NCBI GenBank assembly: GCA_964483245.1
Contig: CAZABP010000005.1
Coordinates: 112,825-176,824, forward strand
Source: CAZABP01 sp964483245
GTDB taxonomy: Bacteria > Planctomycetota > UBA1135 > UBA2386
DNA: 64,000 bases
Reading direction: 5' to 3'
Shown: piece after piece, positions 1 through 7,312 of the stretch
Numbering within the stretch: position 1 is the first letter of the stretch
Layout: each line of letters opens with the position of its first letter
Translations under genes and position numbers: made by a program
The notes under the pieces: model-generated
What the model saw: only the letters and a program-made list of their open reading frames with translations
The model's database searches: none
What the model was told of the DNA's origin: nothing

Positions 1-104
1 TGACCTTTGATCTGCTCGAAGCCGAGCTGATGCAGCAGCTCGACCATCTCCGGGCCTTTCATCCCGTAGTCGCGAGCGAGTTCGTAGACGCGGAGTTTGC
101 TCAA
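1..104 (-). CDS. infB: Translation initiation factor IF-2, N-terminal fragment
   Basis: This is the 5' end of infB, running off the left edge of the window; 34 codons are visible. It starts at TTG (complement of 102-104), preceded by AGGAGCAGGA, a good Shine-Dalgarno. The visible peptide contains KLRVYELARDYGM followed by a leucine-rich helix. This matches the small N-terminal IF2 domain (VYELAKE-type) that precedes the GTPase core in bacterial IF-2, which delivers initiator tRNA to the ribosome. It lies 55 bp downstream of nusA on the same strand, the classical nusA-infB order, so the two are probably co-transcribed. The G-domain lies outside the window, so the call rests on the N-terminal domain, the start and synteny. 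Confidence 0.85.
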   Translation of the reverse strand, partial: MSKLRVYELARDYGMKGPEMVELLHQLGFEQIKG

Positions 105-159
105 TCCTGCTCCTGTGGGATTCCGCTACCGCGACCTCGCGGCCGGAATCGGGATTCTC

Positions 160-1338
160 TTAGGTCGTCGCCCCCTCCGCACCAGGGCGCCTCTCGGCAC
201 CATGGAGTTGGTCGCCAGCCTCATCGGCGACCTGCGGCGGTTCGACGTGTTCTCGTTCCTGCGGTTGCGGCGCCGCGTCCCCGTCGGCATCCGGCTCTGG
301 CTCCGACTCCGGCACGTCCGCGCCACCCCCCTCGTCGGCGTCGCGCGCCTCCGCGGCAGCGGCAGCATGCGCGGCAGCGCCGGTGTCGTCCTCGGCGAGC
401 GACCGCTCCAGCTCGTCGCGGGTCATGATGTTGATGTCCCAGCCGGTCAGCTTGGACGCCAGCCGCACGTTCTGACCCTTGCGGCCGATCGCCAGCGAGA
501 GCTGATCCTCGAGCACGAGCACCAGCGCCTTGCGGCCGGAGTCGTCGAGCTCGATGTGGCTGATCTCGGCCGGCTTCAGTGCGCTCGTGATCAACACCTG
601 CGGGTCGTCGTTCCAGCGGATGATGTCGATCCGCTCGCCGTTCAGCTCGTCCATGATCGAGCGGATCCGGGTGCCGCGGACGCCGACGCAGGCGCCGACG
701 CAGTCGACCTTCGGGTCGGCGGAGTGCACGGCCAGCTTGGTGCGGTAGCCCGGCTCCCGCTCGATCCGGCGGATCTGGATCGTGCCGTCGGCGATCTCCG
801 GCACCTCGAGCTCGAACAGCGCCCGGACCAGGTCGCGGTGCGCGCGCGACAGGATCACGCGGACGCGCGGGCCGACCTTCTTGACCTCGAGCACGAGGGC
901 CCGGATCCGGTCCCCGACGTTGTAGTTCTCGCTGCGCACCTTCTCGGCGTGCGGCAGCAGACCTTCCATGTTGCGGCCGAGGTTGACGATCACCGTGTTC
1001 CCCTCGAACCGCTGCACGACGCCGGACACGATCTCGCCGAGCTTCTGCTCGTACTCGTCGTAAAGCACGTCGCGCTCCGCCTCGCGGACCTTCGACATGA
1101 TCGCCTGCTTGACCGCCTGCGCCATGATCCGGCCCTGCTCCTCGAGGCTGATCTCGTAGTTGCATTGCCACTGGCCGGTCTCGCGGTTCAGCGCCAGCTC
1201 GAGATCGTCGATGCCGTAGCGCTTGGAGATCGCCTGATGGACTGCCTGCTCGATCGAGCGGAACAGCTCCTCCTTGTCGATCTCCCGGTCACGGGCGATC
1301 GAGTCGATGTAGCGCAGGATCTCAGCGGACGTCGACAT
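160..1338 (-). CDS. nusA: Transcription termination/antitermination protein NusA
   Basis: NusA, 392 aa, binds RNA polymerase and modulates pausing, termination and antitermination. The order is an N-terminal RNAP-binding domain (about 1-100), an S1 domain (101-165, GEIVSGVV..GLLPHAEK), and KH1 and KH2 (190-310) with GVRG at 219-222 and IGRKGQN at 284-290. An acidic Ala/Glu/Pro-rich tail (315-392) replaces the C-terminal repeats of E. coli NusA. The ATG at 1338 (MSTSAEILRYID) is chosen because it begins the conserved N-terminal helix. The frame stays open upstream to a TTG at 1467, but that extra peptide is unlike NusA and lies across the leader terminator. rimP does not precede it; nusA has its own promoter and leads the nusA-infB operon. 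Confidence 0.96.
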   Translation of the reverse strand: MSTSAEILRYIDSIARDREIDKEELFRSIEQAVHQAISKRYGIDDLELALNRETGQWQCNYEISLEEQGRIMAQAVKQAIMSKVREAERDVLYDEYEQKLGEIVSGVVQRFEGNTVIVNLGRNMEGLLPHAEKVRSENYNVGDRIRALVLEVKKVGPRVRVILSRAHRDLVRALFELEVPEIADGTIQIRRIEREPGYRTKLAVHSADPKVDCVGACVGVRGTRIRSIMDELNGERIDIIRWNDDPQVLITSALKPAEISHIELDDSGRKALVLVLEDQLSLAIGRKGQNVRLASKLTGWDINIMTRDELERSLAEDDTGAAAHAAAAAEARDADEGGGADVPESEPEPDADGDAAPQPQEREHVEPPQVADEAGDQLHGAERRPGAEGATT

Positions 1339-1464
1339 GGATGGCTGGTAGGGGATTCCGGGATGCCGGTCGGCGTTCCGGCAGCCGAGATACTGCCCAT
1401 TCCCGACGGGCATTGGGCCATCCGGTGCCGGCACGAGGCCGGCGAACGAGCCACGCCCCGGAAA

Positions 1465-1489
1465 CAAAAAAGAGCGGGATGTCCCGCTC
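1465..1489 (-). terminator. Intrinsic terminator inside the nusA leader (candidate attenuator)
   Basis: On the minus strand a 7-bp stem GAGCGGG / CCCGCTC with an ACAT loop is followed immediately by six T residues. It lies about 25 nt downstream of the predicted nusA start site and about 125 nt upstream of the nusA start codon. No minus-strand gene lies upstream that it could terminate. T-runs this long are very rare in this GC-rich window. A role as an autoregulatory attenuator is inference. Confidence 0.75.
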
Positions 1490-1518
1490 AGCCTCCGGGT
1501 CGAGAACTCGGGCTGAGG

Positions 1519-1546
1519 ATGCTAGCCAGGCACCGGATCCGGTCAA
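1519..1546 (-). promoter_or_regulatory. Sigma-70-type promoter of nusA-infB
   Basis: The minus strand reads TTGACC, a 16-bp spacer, then TAGCAT (the -10 is the complement of 1519-1524). This is one of the best -35/-10 pairs I see in the window. Predicted transcription starts near 1512-1514, just before the leader terminator, giving a nusA leader of about 175 nt. Confidence 0.65.
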
Positions 1547-1686
1547 GCGCGAGCGTCGCGGCGACCGCGGGACAGCCCATTCACGAGATCGGCCGCGTGA
1601 TACCGCGTCACGGCGGCCCCGGCGCACGCCGGGCGGCCGGTGCGCGTGCGGCGTCGTTCGTAGCGGGGTTCGCACAGCACGCGGGT

Positions 1687-1692
1687 TAGCAT
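1687..1692 (+). promoter_or_regulatory. -10 element (TAGCAT) of a probably leaderless GNAT mRNA
   Basis: TAGCAT ends 9 nt before the ATG of the acetyltransferase gene, so transcription would begin at or within a few bases of the start codon. No Shine-Dalgarno is visible. The same arrangement occurs before several other genes here. Confidence 0.45.
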
Positions 1693-1701
1693 GCGCGGCC
1701 G

Positions 1702-2181
1702 ATGCACGACGGGTTCCGAGTTGAGCGACCATTCGAAGCGCGCGACCTCGAGCGGTTGCTGCAGTGGCTCACCGCGGCGGGGCTCGGCACCTCCCCCCGC
1801 CTGCCGGCGCCGCTGTTGCTGAAGCGGTTGACCGAAGACCCTGCCATCGTCTGCCGGGTGTGGAGCGAGGGGGGCGTCGCCGTCGGCTGCTACCGCCTCG
1901 ACCTGGCCCCCGACCGCACCGCGGAGCTGACGCTGATCGTGGACCCGGCGCGGCAGCGGCGCGGGGTGGGGGCGGCGATGGCCGAGGCGGCGCTGCAGGA
2001 ATGCCGCCGCCGGCGGCTGCGCGCGCTGGTTGCGGTCGTCCATCAGTCGAACGAGCAGGCGCAGCGGTTCTTCGCGGCGATCGGATTCGAGGGCAGCGGG
2101 ATCCCGGTCCCCGGCTTCGTGCACTTCGTCCGTCTGATCCACCGCGCCGAGGCCGCGGCGCCGTTGGAGATCCAACCCTGA
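1702..2181 (+). CDS. GNAT family N-acetyltransferase
   Basis: A 159-aa single-domain GNAT protein that would transfer an acetyl group from acetyl-CoA to an unknown amine. Motif A is clear: the beta4 strand ELTLIVDP (75-82) leads into QRRGVGAA (86-92), the pyrophosphate-binding loop, with the following helix AEAALQECRRR. The late beta5 region (FFAAIGFEGSG) is also typical. The substrate cannot be inferred. It is the first gene of a plus-strand run, and the next gene begins at its stop codon. A -10-like TAGCAT 9 nt upstream and the lack of an SD suggest leaderless translation. Confidence 0.85.
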   Translation: MHDGFRVERPFEARDLERLLQWLTAAGLGTSPRLPAPLLLKRLTEDPAIVCRVWSEGGVAVGCYRLDLAPDRTAELTLIVDPARQRRGVGAAMAEAALQECRRRRLRALVAVVHQSNEQAQRFFAAIGFEGSGIPVPGFVHFVRLIHRAEAAAPLEIQP

Positions 2182-2894
2182 GCGAGTCGGGGCCGGCGTC
2201 TGCGATCCCGGCCGCGCGGTGGCCGGAGTCCTGGTCCCGGCCGCCGGCCGGGCGGGTGCTCTGCTTCGCGCCGCATCCGGACGATGAAGTCGCCGGCCCG
2301 GGTGGGGCGCTCGCGCTGCATCGGCTGGCCGGCGACCCGGTCCGCGTCGTCGTCGCGACCGACGGCAGGGCCGGGGATCCGGAGCAGCGGTTTCCGCCGG
2401 CGGACTATGCCCAGCTGCGCGCCGCCGAGTCGGCACAGGCACTGGCGCTGCTCGGCGTCGACGAGCTGCGCTGCTGGGGCTTCCCCGACAGCGCCGTCGT
2501 GACCGAGCAGGACCTCGACGAGGTCGGCCGGCGCGCCGCGCAGGAGGTCGCCGAGTTCGCGGCCGAAGTCGTCTACGTGCCGTGGGTCGGGGAGCTGCAC
2601 GGCGACCACGTCGCGCTGCACGTCGGGGTCCTGCGCGGACTGCGCGCGGCTGGATTCACCGGCACGCTGCTCGGCTATGAGATCTGGAGCGCGATGCTGC
2701 CGGACGTGCTGCTCGACATCACGCCGGTCGCCGAACAGAAGTGGCGCGCGCTCGGCTGCTACGCGACGCAGCTCGCGTACTTCGATCTGGTCGATCCGAT
2801 CCGCGGGCTGAACCGCCATCGTGCGCTGCTCGGCGCGCGCGGCCCGCGGTATGCCGAAGCGTTCCTCCGGCTCGCAACCGGCCGCCGCGCGTGA
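2178..2894 (+). CDS. PIG-L family deacetylase
   Basis: A LmbE/PIG-L zinc-dependent de-N-acetylase of about 238 aa. The family hydrolyses N-acetyl groups on sugars such as GlcNAc-inositol or bacillithiol intermediates. The signature APHPDDE (31-37) supplies metal ligands, and a later HGDHVALH supplies the further histidine. The start is uncertain. Coding character continues upstream of the motif to a CTG overlapping the acetyltransferase stop, whereas the first ordinary start codon is GTG at 2256, which would place HPDDE only about five residues from the N-terminus. The 3' end overlaps the next gene by GTGA. The neighbouring acetyltransferase hints at acetyl-sugar or thiol chemistry, but that is speculation. 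Confidence 0.88.
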   Translation: MSESGPASAIPAARWPESWSRPPAGRVLCFAPHPDDEVAGPGGALALHRLAGDPVRVVVATDGRAGDPEQRFPPADYAQLRAAESAQALALLGVDELRCWGFPDSAVVTEQDLDEVGRRAAQEVAEFAAEVVYVPWVGELHGDHVALHVGVLRGLRAAGFTGTLLGYEIWSAMLPDVLLDITPVAEQKWRALGCYATQLAYFDLVDPIRGLNRHRALLGARGPRYAEAFLRLATGRRA

Positions 2895-4066
2895 CCGTCC
2901 TGCAGCTGACCGCCCCGGCGAGCAAGCTCGCGCGCAAGGGCAGGCAGTGGTTCTACGCCGACGAACTGATCGGTCCGGCGCCAGCCGACCCGGCGCTCGT
3001 GCGACTGCTCGACGCGCAGGAGCGGGACCTGGGGTTGGCGTTCTACTCGCCGCAGTCGCAGTTGCGCGTGCGCCGTTGTGGGCCGTGGCCGGATCCGCCG
3101 CAGGTGCCGGCGGCGACCGAGCTGCTGCCGGCGCGGCTCGCGGCCGCGGTCGATGCCCGCGCCGGATCTGCCGCTCCGGACGGGGGCGTCCGCCTCGTCC
3201 ATGGCGATGCCGACTGGCTGCCGGGTCTCGTCGTCGACCGCTATCGCGACTGTCTCGTCCTGCAGTCGACGTCCGCCGTCATCGAAGCGCAGCTCGACGT
3301 CGTCGTGCCGTGGCTCGTCGAACGGTTCGCGCCGCGCACGGTGCTCGCCCGCAACGACCTCGCCGTACGCAAGCTCGAGGGACTGCCGGAGGAGGTCCTG
3401 CTGCTGCACGGACGGCGGGTGGAGGAGGTCGAGATCGTCGAACGGGGGGTGCGGCACCCGGTCGCGCTGTGGAGCGGACACAAGACGGGGTTCTACCTCG
3501 ACCAGGCGCCGGCCCGTGCGCGCGTGCACGAGCTCGCGGCCGGACGCAGCCTGCTGGACCTGTTCAGCTATCAGGGGGCGTTCTCGCTGGCGGCGCTGCA
3601 TGGCGGTGCGCGGTCCGCGCTGGCGATCGACGCCGACGAGGAGGCGCTGGGTCGGGCCGCCGCGGCGGCACAGGCGCAGGGGTTGAGCGGGCTGGAGACG
3701 CGGCAGGCGAACGTGTTCCACGCGCTGCGCGAGCTGCGCCAGCAGCAGCGGACGTTCGATCTCGTCGTGCTCGATCCGCCGGCGTTCTGCAAGAGCCGGC
3801 GCGAGCTGCAGGACGGCATGCGCGGCTACCGCGAGGTCAACCGCCAGGCGATGCGCCTGCTGGCGCCAGGGGGTTGGCTCGTGACCTGCTCCTGCAGCCA
3901 CCATCTGGCAGCGCCGATGTTCGAGGATCTGCTGCGCCAGGCCGGGGCGGGTCTGCCGTTCCGGTTGCTGCTGCGCGGGCGGCTGCAGGCCGGACCGGAT
4001 CATCCGGTTTGGCTCGACGTGCCGGAGTCGGAATACTTGAAGGTCCGCCTGCTGCAGCGCAGTTGA
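2891..4066 (+). CDS. RlmI-type 23S rRNA (cytosine-C5) methyltransferase
   Basis: A 391-aa class I SAM-dependent rRNA methyltransferase of the RlmI/YccW group, which makes m5C in 23S rRNA. An N-terminal PUA-like segment (1-70) precedes an RNA-binding middle domain and a Rossmann fold. TGFYLDQ at 199-205 and LLDLFSYQGAFS at 221-232 form the SAM-binding entry. DPPAFCKS at 295-302 is motif IV, and CSCSHH at 333-338 carries the catalytic cysteine region. GTG at 2891 is chosen because it overlaps the upstream TGA (GTGA) and begins the PUA homology. The exact target cytosine cannot be deduced here. Confidence 0.88.
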   Translation: MTVLQLTAPASKLARKGRQWFYADELIGPAPADPALVRLLDAQERDLGLAFYSPQSQLRVRRCGPWPDPPQVPAATELLPARLAAAVDARAGSAAPDGGVRLVHGDADWLPGLVVDRYRDCLVLQSTSAVIEAQLDVVVPWLVERFAPRTVLARNDLAVRKLEGLPEEVLLLHGRRVEEVEIVERGVRHPVALWSGHKTGFYLDQAPARARVHELAAGRSLLDLFSYQGAFSLAALHGGARSALAIDADEEALGRAAAAAQAQGLSGLETRQANVFHALRELRQQQRTFDLVVLDPPAFCKSRRELQDGMRGYREVNRQAMRLLAPGGWLVTCSCSHHLAAPMFEDLLRQAGAGLPFRLLLRGRLQAGPDHPVWLDVPESEYLKVRLLQRS

Positions 4067-4093
4067 CTGCAGTGGAACCGGATCCCGACGCAG

Positions 4094-4306
4094 ATGGATG
4101 CTCCCGTGACGATCGAGCTGAACGGCGAACCGAAGTCGGTGCCGCGCGGGACCACGGTCGCCGCGCTGTTGGCGCAGCTCGGCCTCGAAGGGCGGCAGGT
4201 CGCCGTCGAGCGCAACCGCGAGCTGGTGCGCAAGGAGTCGTTCGCCGCGACCGAGCTGCAGCCGCAGGATCAGCTCGAGATCGTGTCGTTCGTCGGGGGG
4301 GGTTGA
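4094..4306 (+). CDS. thiS: Sulfur carrier protein ThiS
   Basis: A 70-aa ubiquitin-like sulfur carrier for thiamine thiazole synthesis. It has the ThiS beginning TIELNGEPKSVPRGTTVAALL and ends ...IVSFVGGG. The C-terminal Gly-Gly is adenylated and then thiocarboxylated before sulfur is passed to ThiG. It sits 4 bp upstream of thiG, so the two are surely co-expressed. GTG at 4106 (VTIELNG) is an alternative start closer to the usual 66 aa. No ThiF-type activating enzyme is visible nearby. Confidence 0.93.
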   Translation: MDAPVTIELNGEPKSVPRGTTVAALLAQLGLEGRQVAVERNRELVRKESFAATELQPQDQLEIVSFVGGG

Positions 4307-4310
4307 GCCG

Positions 4311-5156
4311 ATGAGCGGAGCCACACCGAGCGCGCGCGCCGAGCGCTTCAGCAAGCCGGCCGATGGCCCGCTGGTGATCGGCGCGCATCGGTTCCAGTCG
4401 CGGCTGTTCGTCGGCACCGGCAAGTATGCCGACCTGGAGGTCATGCGGCGTGCGCTCGAAGCGTCCGGGACGCAGTGCGTCACGGTCGCCGTGCGGCGGA
4501 TCCAGCTCGGCGTTCCTGCCGGCAGGACCCTGCTCGACTACCTCGACCGCCAGAAGTACGTGCTGCTGCCCAATACGGCTGGTTGCTACACCGCCGAGGA
4601 CGCAGTGCGGACCGCGCGGCTGGGGCGCGAGGCCGGCATGTCGGACCTGGTCAAGCTCGAGGTGCTCGGCGATCCGGAGACGCTGCTGCCGGATCCGGTC
4701 GGGACGCTGCAGGCTGCGCGCACGCTGGTCGCCGATGGGTTCACCGTGCTGTGCTACACCAGCGACGATCCGGTCGTCGCGCGCCAGCTCGAAGATGCCG
4801 GGGTCGCCGCCGTGATGCCGGCTGGCGCGCCGATCGGCTCCGGGCAGGGGATCCTGAACCCCAATCACATCCGGATCATTCTCGAGCGCGCGCGCGTGCC
4901 GGTCCTGGTCGACGCCGGCGTCGGCACCGCGTCCGACGTCGCCGTCGCGATGGAGCTCGGCAGCGATGGCGTGCTGCTCAACACCGGGATCGCGCTCGCG
5001 CGCGATCCGGTGCGGATGGCGCGCGCGATGAAGCTCGCCTGCGAGGCGGGGCGCGATGCGTTCCTGGCCGGGCGGATGCCGAAGCGGCTGTACGCCTCGG
5101 CGTCCTCCCCGAGCAGCGGCTTGATCGAACCAGCAGGCGGGATCGCGGGTGAGTGA
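4311..5156 (+). CDS. thiG: Thiazole synthase ThiG
   Basis: A 281-aa TIM-barrel thiazole synthase that condenses 1-deoxyxylulose 5-phosphate, dehydroglycine and ThiS thiocarboxylate to the thiamine thiazole phosphate. Conserved segments are FVGTGKY (33-39), LLPNTAGCYTAEDAVRTARL (85-104), the Schiff-base lysine K115 in DLVKLEVLGD, the phosphate-binding GAPIGSGQGI and the VDAGVGTASD loop. Length and motifs are normal, with about 25 extra residues at the N-terminus. Its last codons overlap the following gene. Confidence 0.97.
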   Translation: MSGATPSARAERFSKPADGPLVIGAHRFQSRLFVGTGKYADLEVMRRALEASGTQCVTVAVRRIQLGVPAGRTLLDYLDRQKYVLLPNTAGCYTAEDAVRTARLGREAGMSDLVKLEVLGDPETLLPDPVGTLQAARTLVADGFTVLCYTSDDPVVARQLEDAGVAAVMPAGAPIGSGQGILNPNHIRIILERARVPVLVDAGVGTASDVAVAMELGSDGVLLNTGIALARDPVRMARAMKLACEAGRDAFLAGRMPKRLYASASSPSSGLIEPAGGIAGE

Positions 5157-5844
5157 CGGCGATCGGGTCGCGCTCGCGCGCGAGCGTGGCTTCCGTCTCG
5201 TGTTGGCCGGGATGGCGTTCCTGCTGTTCGTCGTCAGCGCGCAAGCCGCGCTGATGCTGATCGGCAGTGAGAGCCTGCCGGCGCAGCTGCTGGCGACCGG
5301 CGTCGGCTGGGTGTGCCTGATCGGGCTGCGCGTGGTCCTGTCCGACGGCTCGGCGCCAGGCCGGTGGCGGGATGCGCGGACGGCGCTGCTCGGTTATCCG
5401 ATCTTCCTGCTGCTGTTCGTGCCGTTGCTGGCTGCGTATGCCTGGACGCTGCAGGAGCTCGGTGTGACGTTTCCGCCGCAGGACGTGTTGCAGCTCGCCG
5501 TGCAACCGGAGCTGCCGGTGACGACGCGTGTGCTCGTGCTGGCATCGATCTGCATCGTCGGCCCGCTGGGCGAAGAGGTGTTGTTCCGCGGCTACGTGCA
5601 GAGCGCGCTGCGCGGCCTGCTCGGGCCTGCGGGTGGATTGCTGCTGACGTCGGTTCTGTTCGGCCTCGTGCACGGCCTCGTGTATGCCGTGCCGACCGGG
5701 TTGATCGGGCTGTGGCTCGGTTGGCTGCGGGAGCGCAGCGGCGGACTGCTGGCGCCGTTCGTCGCGCATGCGCTGCACAACAGCGTCACGGTCGCCGTGG
5801 TACTGTGCTGGCCGTCGTTGTTGGAGCTGATGTACGACCGATGA
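5149..5844 (+). CDS. CPBP family intramembrane (Abi/CAAX-like) metalloprotease
   Basis: A 231-aa polytopic membrane protein of the CPBP/Rce1-like family. It carries the family motifs EEVLFRG (142-148), FGLVH (171-175) and HALHN (207-211), which form the Glu/His active site in the membrane. About six hydrophobic segments are visible. Bacterial members have mostly unknown substrates, and some act in self-immunity or anti-sigma processing. It starts with GTG inside the end of thiG (8-bp overlap) and ends in an ATGA overlap with the next gene. Its function beside a carbonic anhydrase homologue is unknown. Confidence 0.88.
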   Translation: MSDGDRVALARERGFRLVLAGMAFLLFVVSAQAALMLIGSESLPAQLLATGVGWVCLIGLRVVLSDGSAPGRWRDARTALLGYPIFLLLFVPLLAAYAWTLQELGVTFPPQDVLQLAVQPELPVTTRVLVLASICIVGPLGEEVLFRGYVQSALRGLLGPAGGLLLTSVLFGLVHGLVYAVPTGLIGLWLGWLRERSGGLLAPFVAHALHNSVTVAVVLCWPSLLELMYDR

Positions 5845-6377
5845 AATCGAGCGAGCGCGAATTCCTCGTCACCCCGGACATGGCTGGACGCTTCGTGCGC
5901 CGCGGCCGTGCGCTGATCGCCGACAACGCGGTCGTGATCGGTGACGTCGAACTCGGCGTCGACGCCAACATCTGGTTCGGCGTGACGATCCGCGGCGACG
6001 ACGCACCGATCCGGATCGGGGACGGCACCAACATCCAGGACAACAGCGTCGTGCACGTCGATCCGGGTGTCACGCATCGGATCGGCCGCAACGTGACCGT
6101 CGGTCATGGGGCCATCCTGCACGGCGCCGAGATCGGCGATCACTGCTTGATCGGGATGGGCGCGATCCTGCTCGGCGGGTCGCGGATCGGCGAGTTCTCG
6201 ATCATCGGCGCTGGCGCGTTGGTCCCGGAAGGGATGGTCGTGCCGCCGCGGTCGCTGGTCGTCGGCCTGCCGGGGCGCGTGCGCCGCGAGATCACGCCAG
6301 ACGAGGAAGCCGACCTGCGCTGGCGTCCAGGACACTATGTGCTGCGCGCGCAGTCGTATCTCGCCGTGAGCCGTTGA
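5841..6377 (+). CDS. Gamma-class carbonic anhydrase-like hexapeptide-repeat protein
   Basis: A 178-aa left-handed beta-helix protein of the YrdA/gamma-carbonic anhydrase group. Hexapeptide repeats run from about 25 to 140. The three metal-binding histidines are all present: H72 (VVHVD), H89 and H94 (VGHGAILHG). The active-site-region block RGDDAPIRIGDGTNIQDNS precedes them. Many YrdA-like members have weak or untested hydratase activity, so the enzymatic role is probable but not certain. Translational coupling by ATGA to the membrane protease suggests joint expression. Confidence 0.88.
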   Translation: MKSSEREFLVTPDMAGRFVRRGRALIADNAVVIGDVELGVDANIWFGVTIRGDDAPIRIGDGTNIQDNSVVHVDPGVTHRIGRNVTVGHGAILHGAEIGDHCLIGMGAILLGGSRIGEFSIIGAGALVPEGMVVPPRSLVVGLPGRVRREITPDEEADLRWRPGHYVLRAQSYLAVSR

Positions 6378-6394
6378 GTCGAAAGGTCACCACG

Positions 6395-6952
6395 ATGATG
6401 TCCCTGCGGTTGTCCGTCCTGCTGTCGTTGGCGTTCAGTGCCTGTTCGTCGCTCCAGGTCACGAGCGATTACGACCCAGAGGTCGACTTCAGCCGCGGGT
6501 TCGAGCGCTACGCGTGGCGCCCGGCCGAGGAGATGCGTAGCAACGGGGTCACCGACGAGCTGACCGACAAGCTGTTGCGGGACGCGATCGATGCCGAGAT
6601 GGCGGCGCGCGGGTTCCAGAAGGTGACCGGGCAGCCGGAGTTCCTGATCGGTTACCACGCAGCCGTCGATCAGGAGATCGGCTTCCGGCCGACGTCGACG
6701 ACCGGATTCGTGGTCGGCCCGCATTGGACCTACGGGTCGACGATGTACTACGGGACCTCCGAGCAGCCGTACGTCTATGAGAAGGGGACGCTGATCCTGG
6801 ATTTCCTGAAGGACGGCGGGAAGCGGCTGGTGTGGCGCGGGATCGCGTCTGCGCGCGTCGATCGCACGGCGAGTCGCGAGGAACGGATGGAGCGTGCACG
6901 CGAGGCGGCCGCCGAGATGCTCGCGCAGTTTCCACCGGAGCAGGACCGGTAG
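6395..6952 (+). CDS. DUF4136-like lipoprotein
   Basis: A 185-aa predicted lipoprotein. It has a short hydrophobic leader ending SLAFSAC, then SLQVTSDYDPEVDFSRGFERYAWRP, the start of the DUF4136 fold. The middle repeats the family pattern (ITDxLTDKLLRDAIDAEMAARGFQKV, DFLIGYHAAV-like). The family is found anchored in the outer membrane or periplasm and has no known function. ATG at 6395 is preferred to the upstream TTG at 6374 because GAAAGG lies about 8 nt before it. The lipobox has Phe at -3, slightly unusual. Confidence 0.82.
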   Translation: MMSLRLSVLLSLAFSACSSLQVTSDYDPEVDFSRGFERYAWRPAEEMRSNGVTDELTDKLLRDAIDAEMAARGFQKVTGQPEFLIGYHAAVDQEIGFRPTSTTGFVVGPHWTYGSTMYYGTSEQPYVYEKGTLILDFLKDGGKRLVWRGIASARVDRTASREERMERAREAAAEMLAQFPPEQDR

Positions 6953-7303
6953 CGGTAGCGGCGCGCGGCGGGCAACGGCCAGCGGGGCGGCGGGGCGGCG
7001 GGGCGGCGCAGTGCTGGCTGCGTATCGCGAGGATGCTGCACTCCATGCCTGTGGATGGGCTCCCGGAACGACTCGCGCCGCGGTTCAGTCCCGACGCGCT
7101 GGGCTTGCAGCGGCGCTGCGACCTGGCGCCTGGCAGCGTCCCGAGGATCAACAGCCAGTTGGAACAGCATCCTGTGACGAAGCGCCGGCCGAAGTCGTCG
7201 ATTTTCCGTCGTGCAGCGACCGCACAGTTGCGGTGTCATCGGTGCTCCGACGCCCCGGCACGGCCTGTGCTAGGTTTCGGTCGGCCCTCTCTCTCACGAC
7301 CGG
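6953..7303. other. Intergenic spacer with a CGGGGCGG octamer run
   Basis: About 350 bp without a convincing gene. Near its left end (about 6976-7006) the octamer CGGGGCGG is repeated three times in tandem, giving a strongly G-rich stretch on the plus strand. A -10-like TAGGTT follows at 7271. I see no RNA gene or terminator here. Confidence 0.5.
7271..7276 (+). promoter_or_regulatory. -10-like element upstream of FG-GAP lipoprotein 1
   Basis: TAGGTT lies about 36 nt before the ATG at 7313. It fits the TANNNT pattern seen before other genes in the window. No strong -35 is visible, so this is tentative. Confidence 0.35.
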
Positions 7304-7312
7304 GTGATCCCG

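Noticed and set aside
1339..1467. N-terminal extension of NusA from a TTG at 1467
   Set aside because: It begins in the T-run of the leader terminator and the peptide is unlike NusA; the ATG at 1338 starts the conserved helix.
4067..4093. TPP riboswitch before thiSG
   Set aside because: Only 27 bp separate thiS from the upstream methyltransferase gene; no room and no thi-box sequence.
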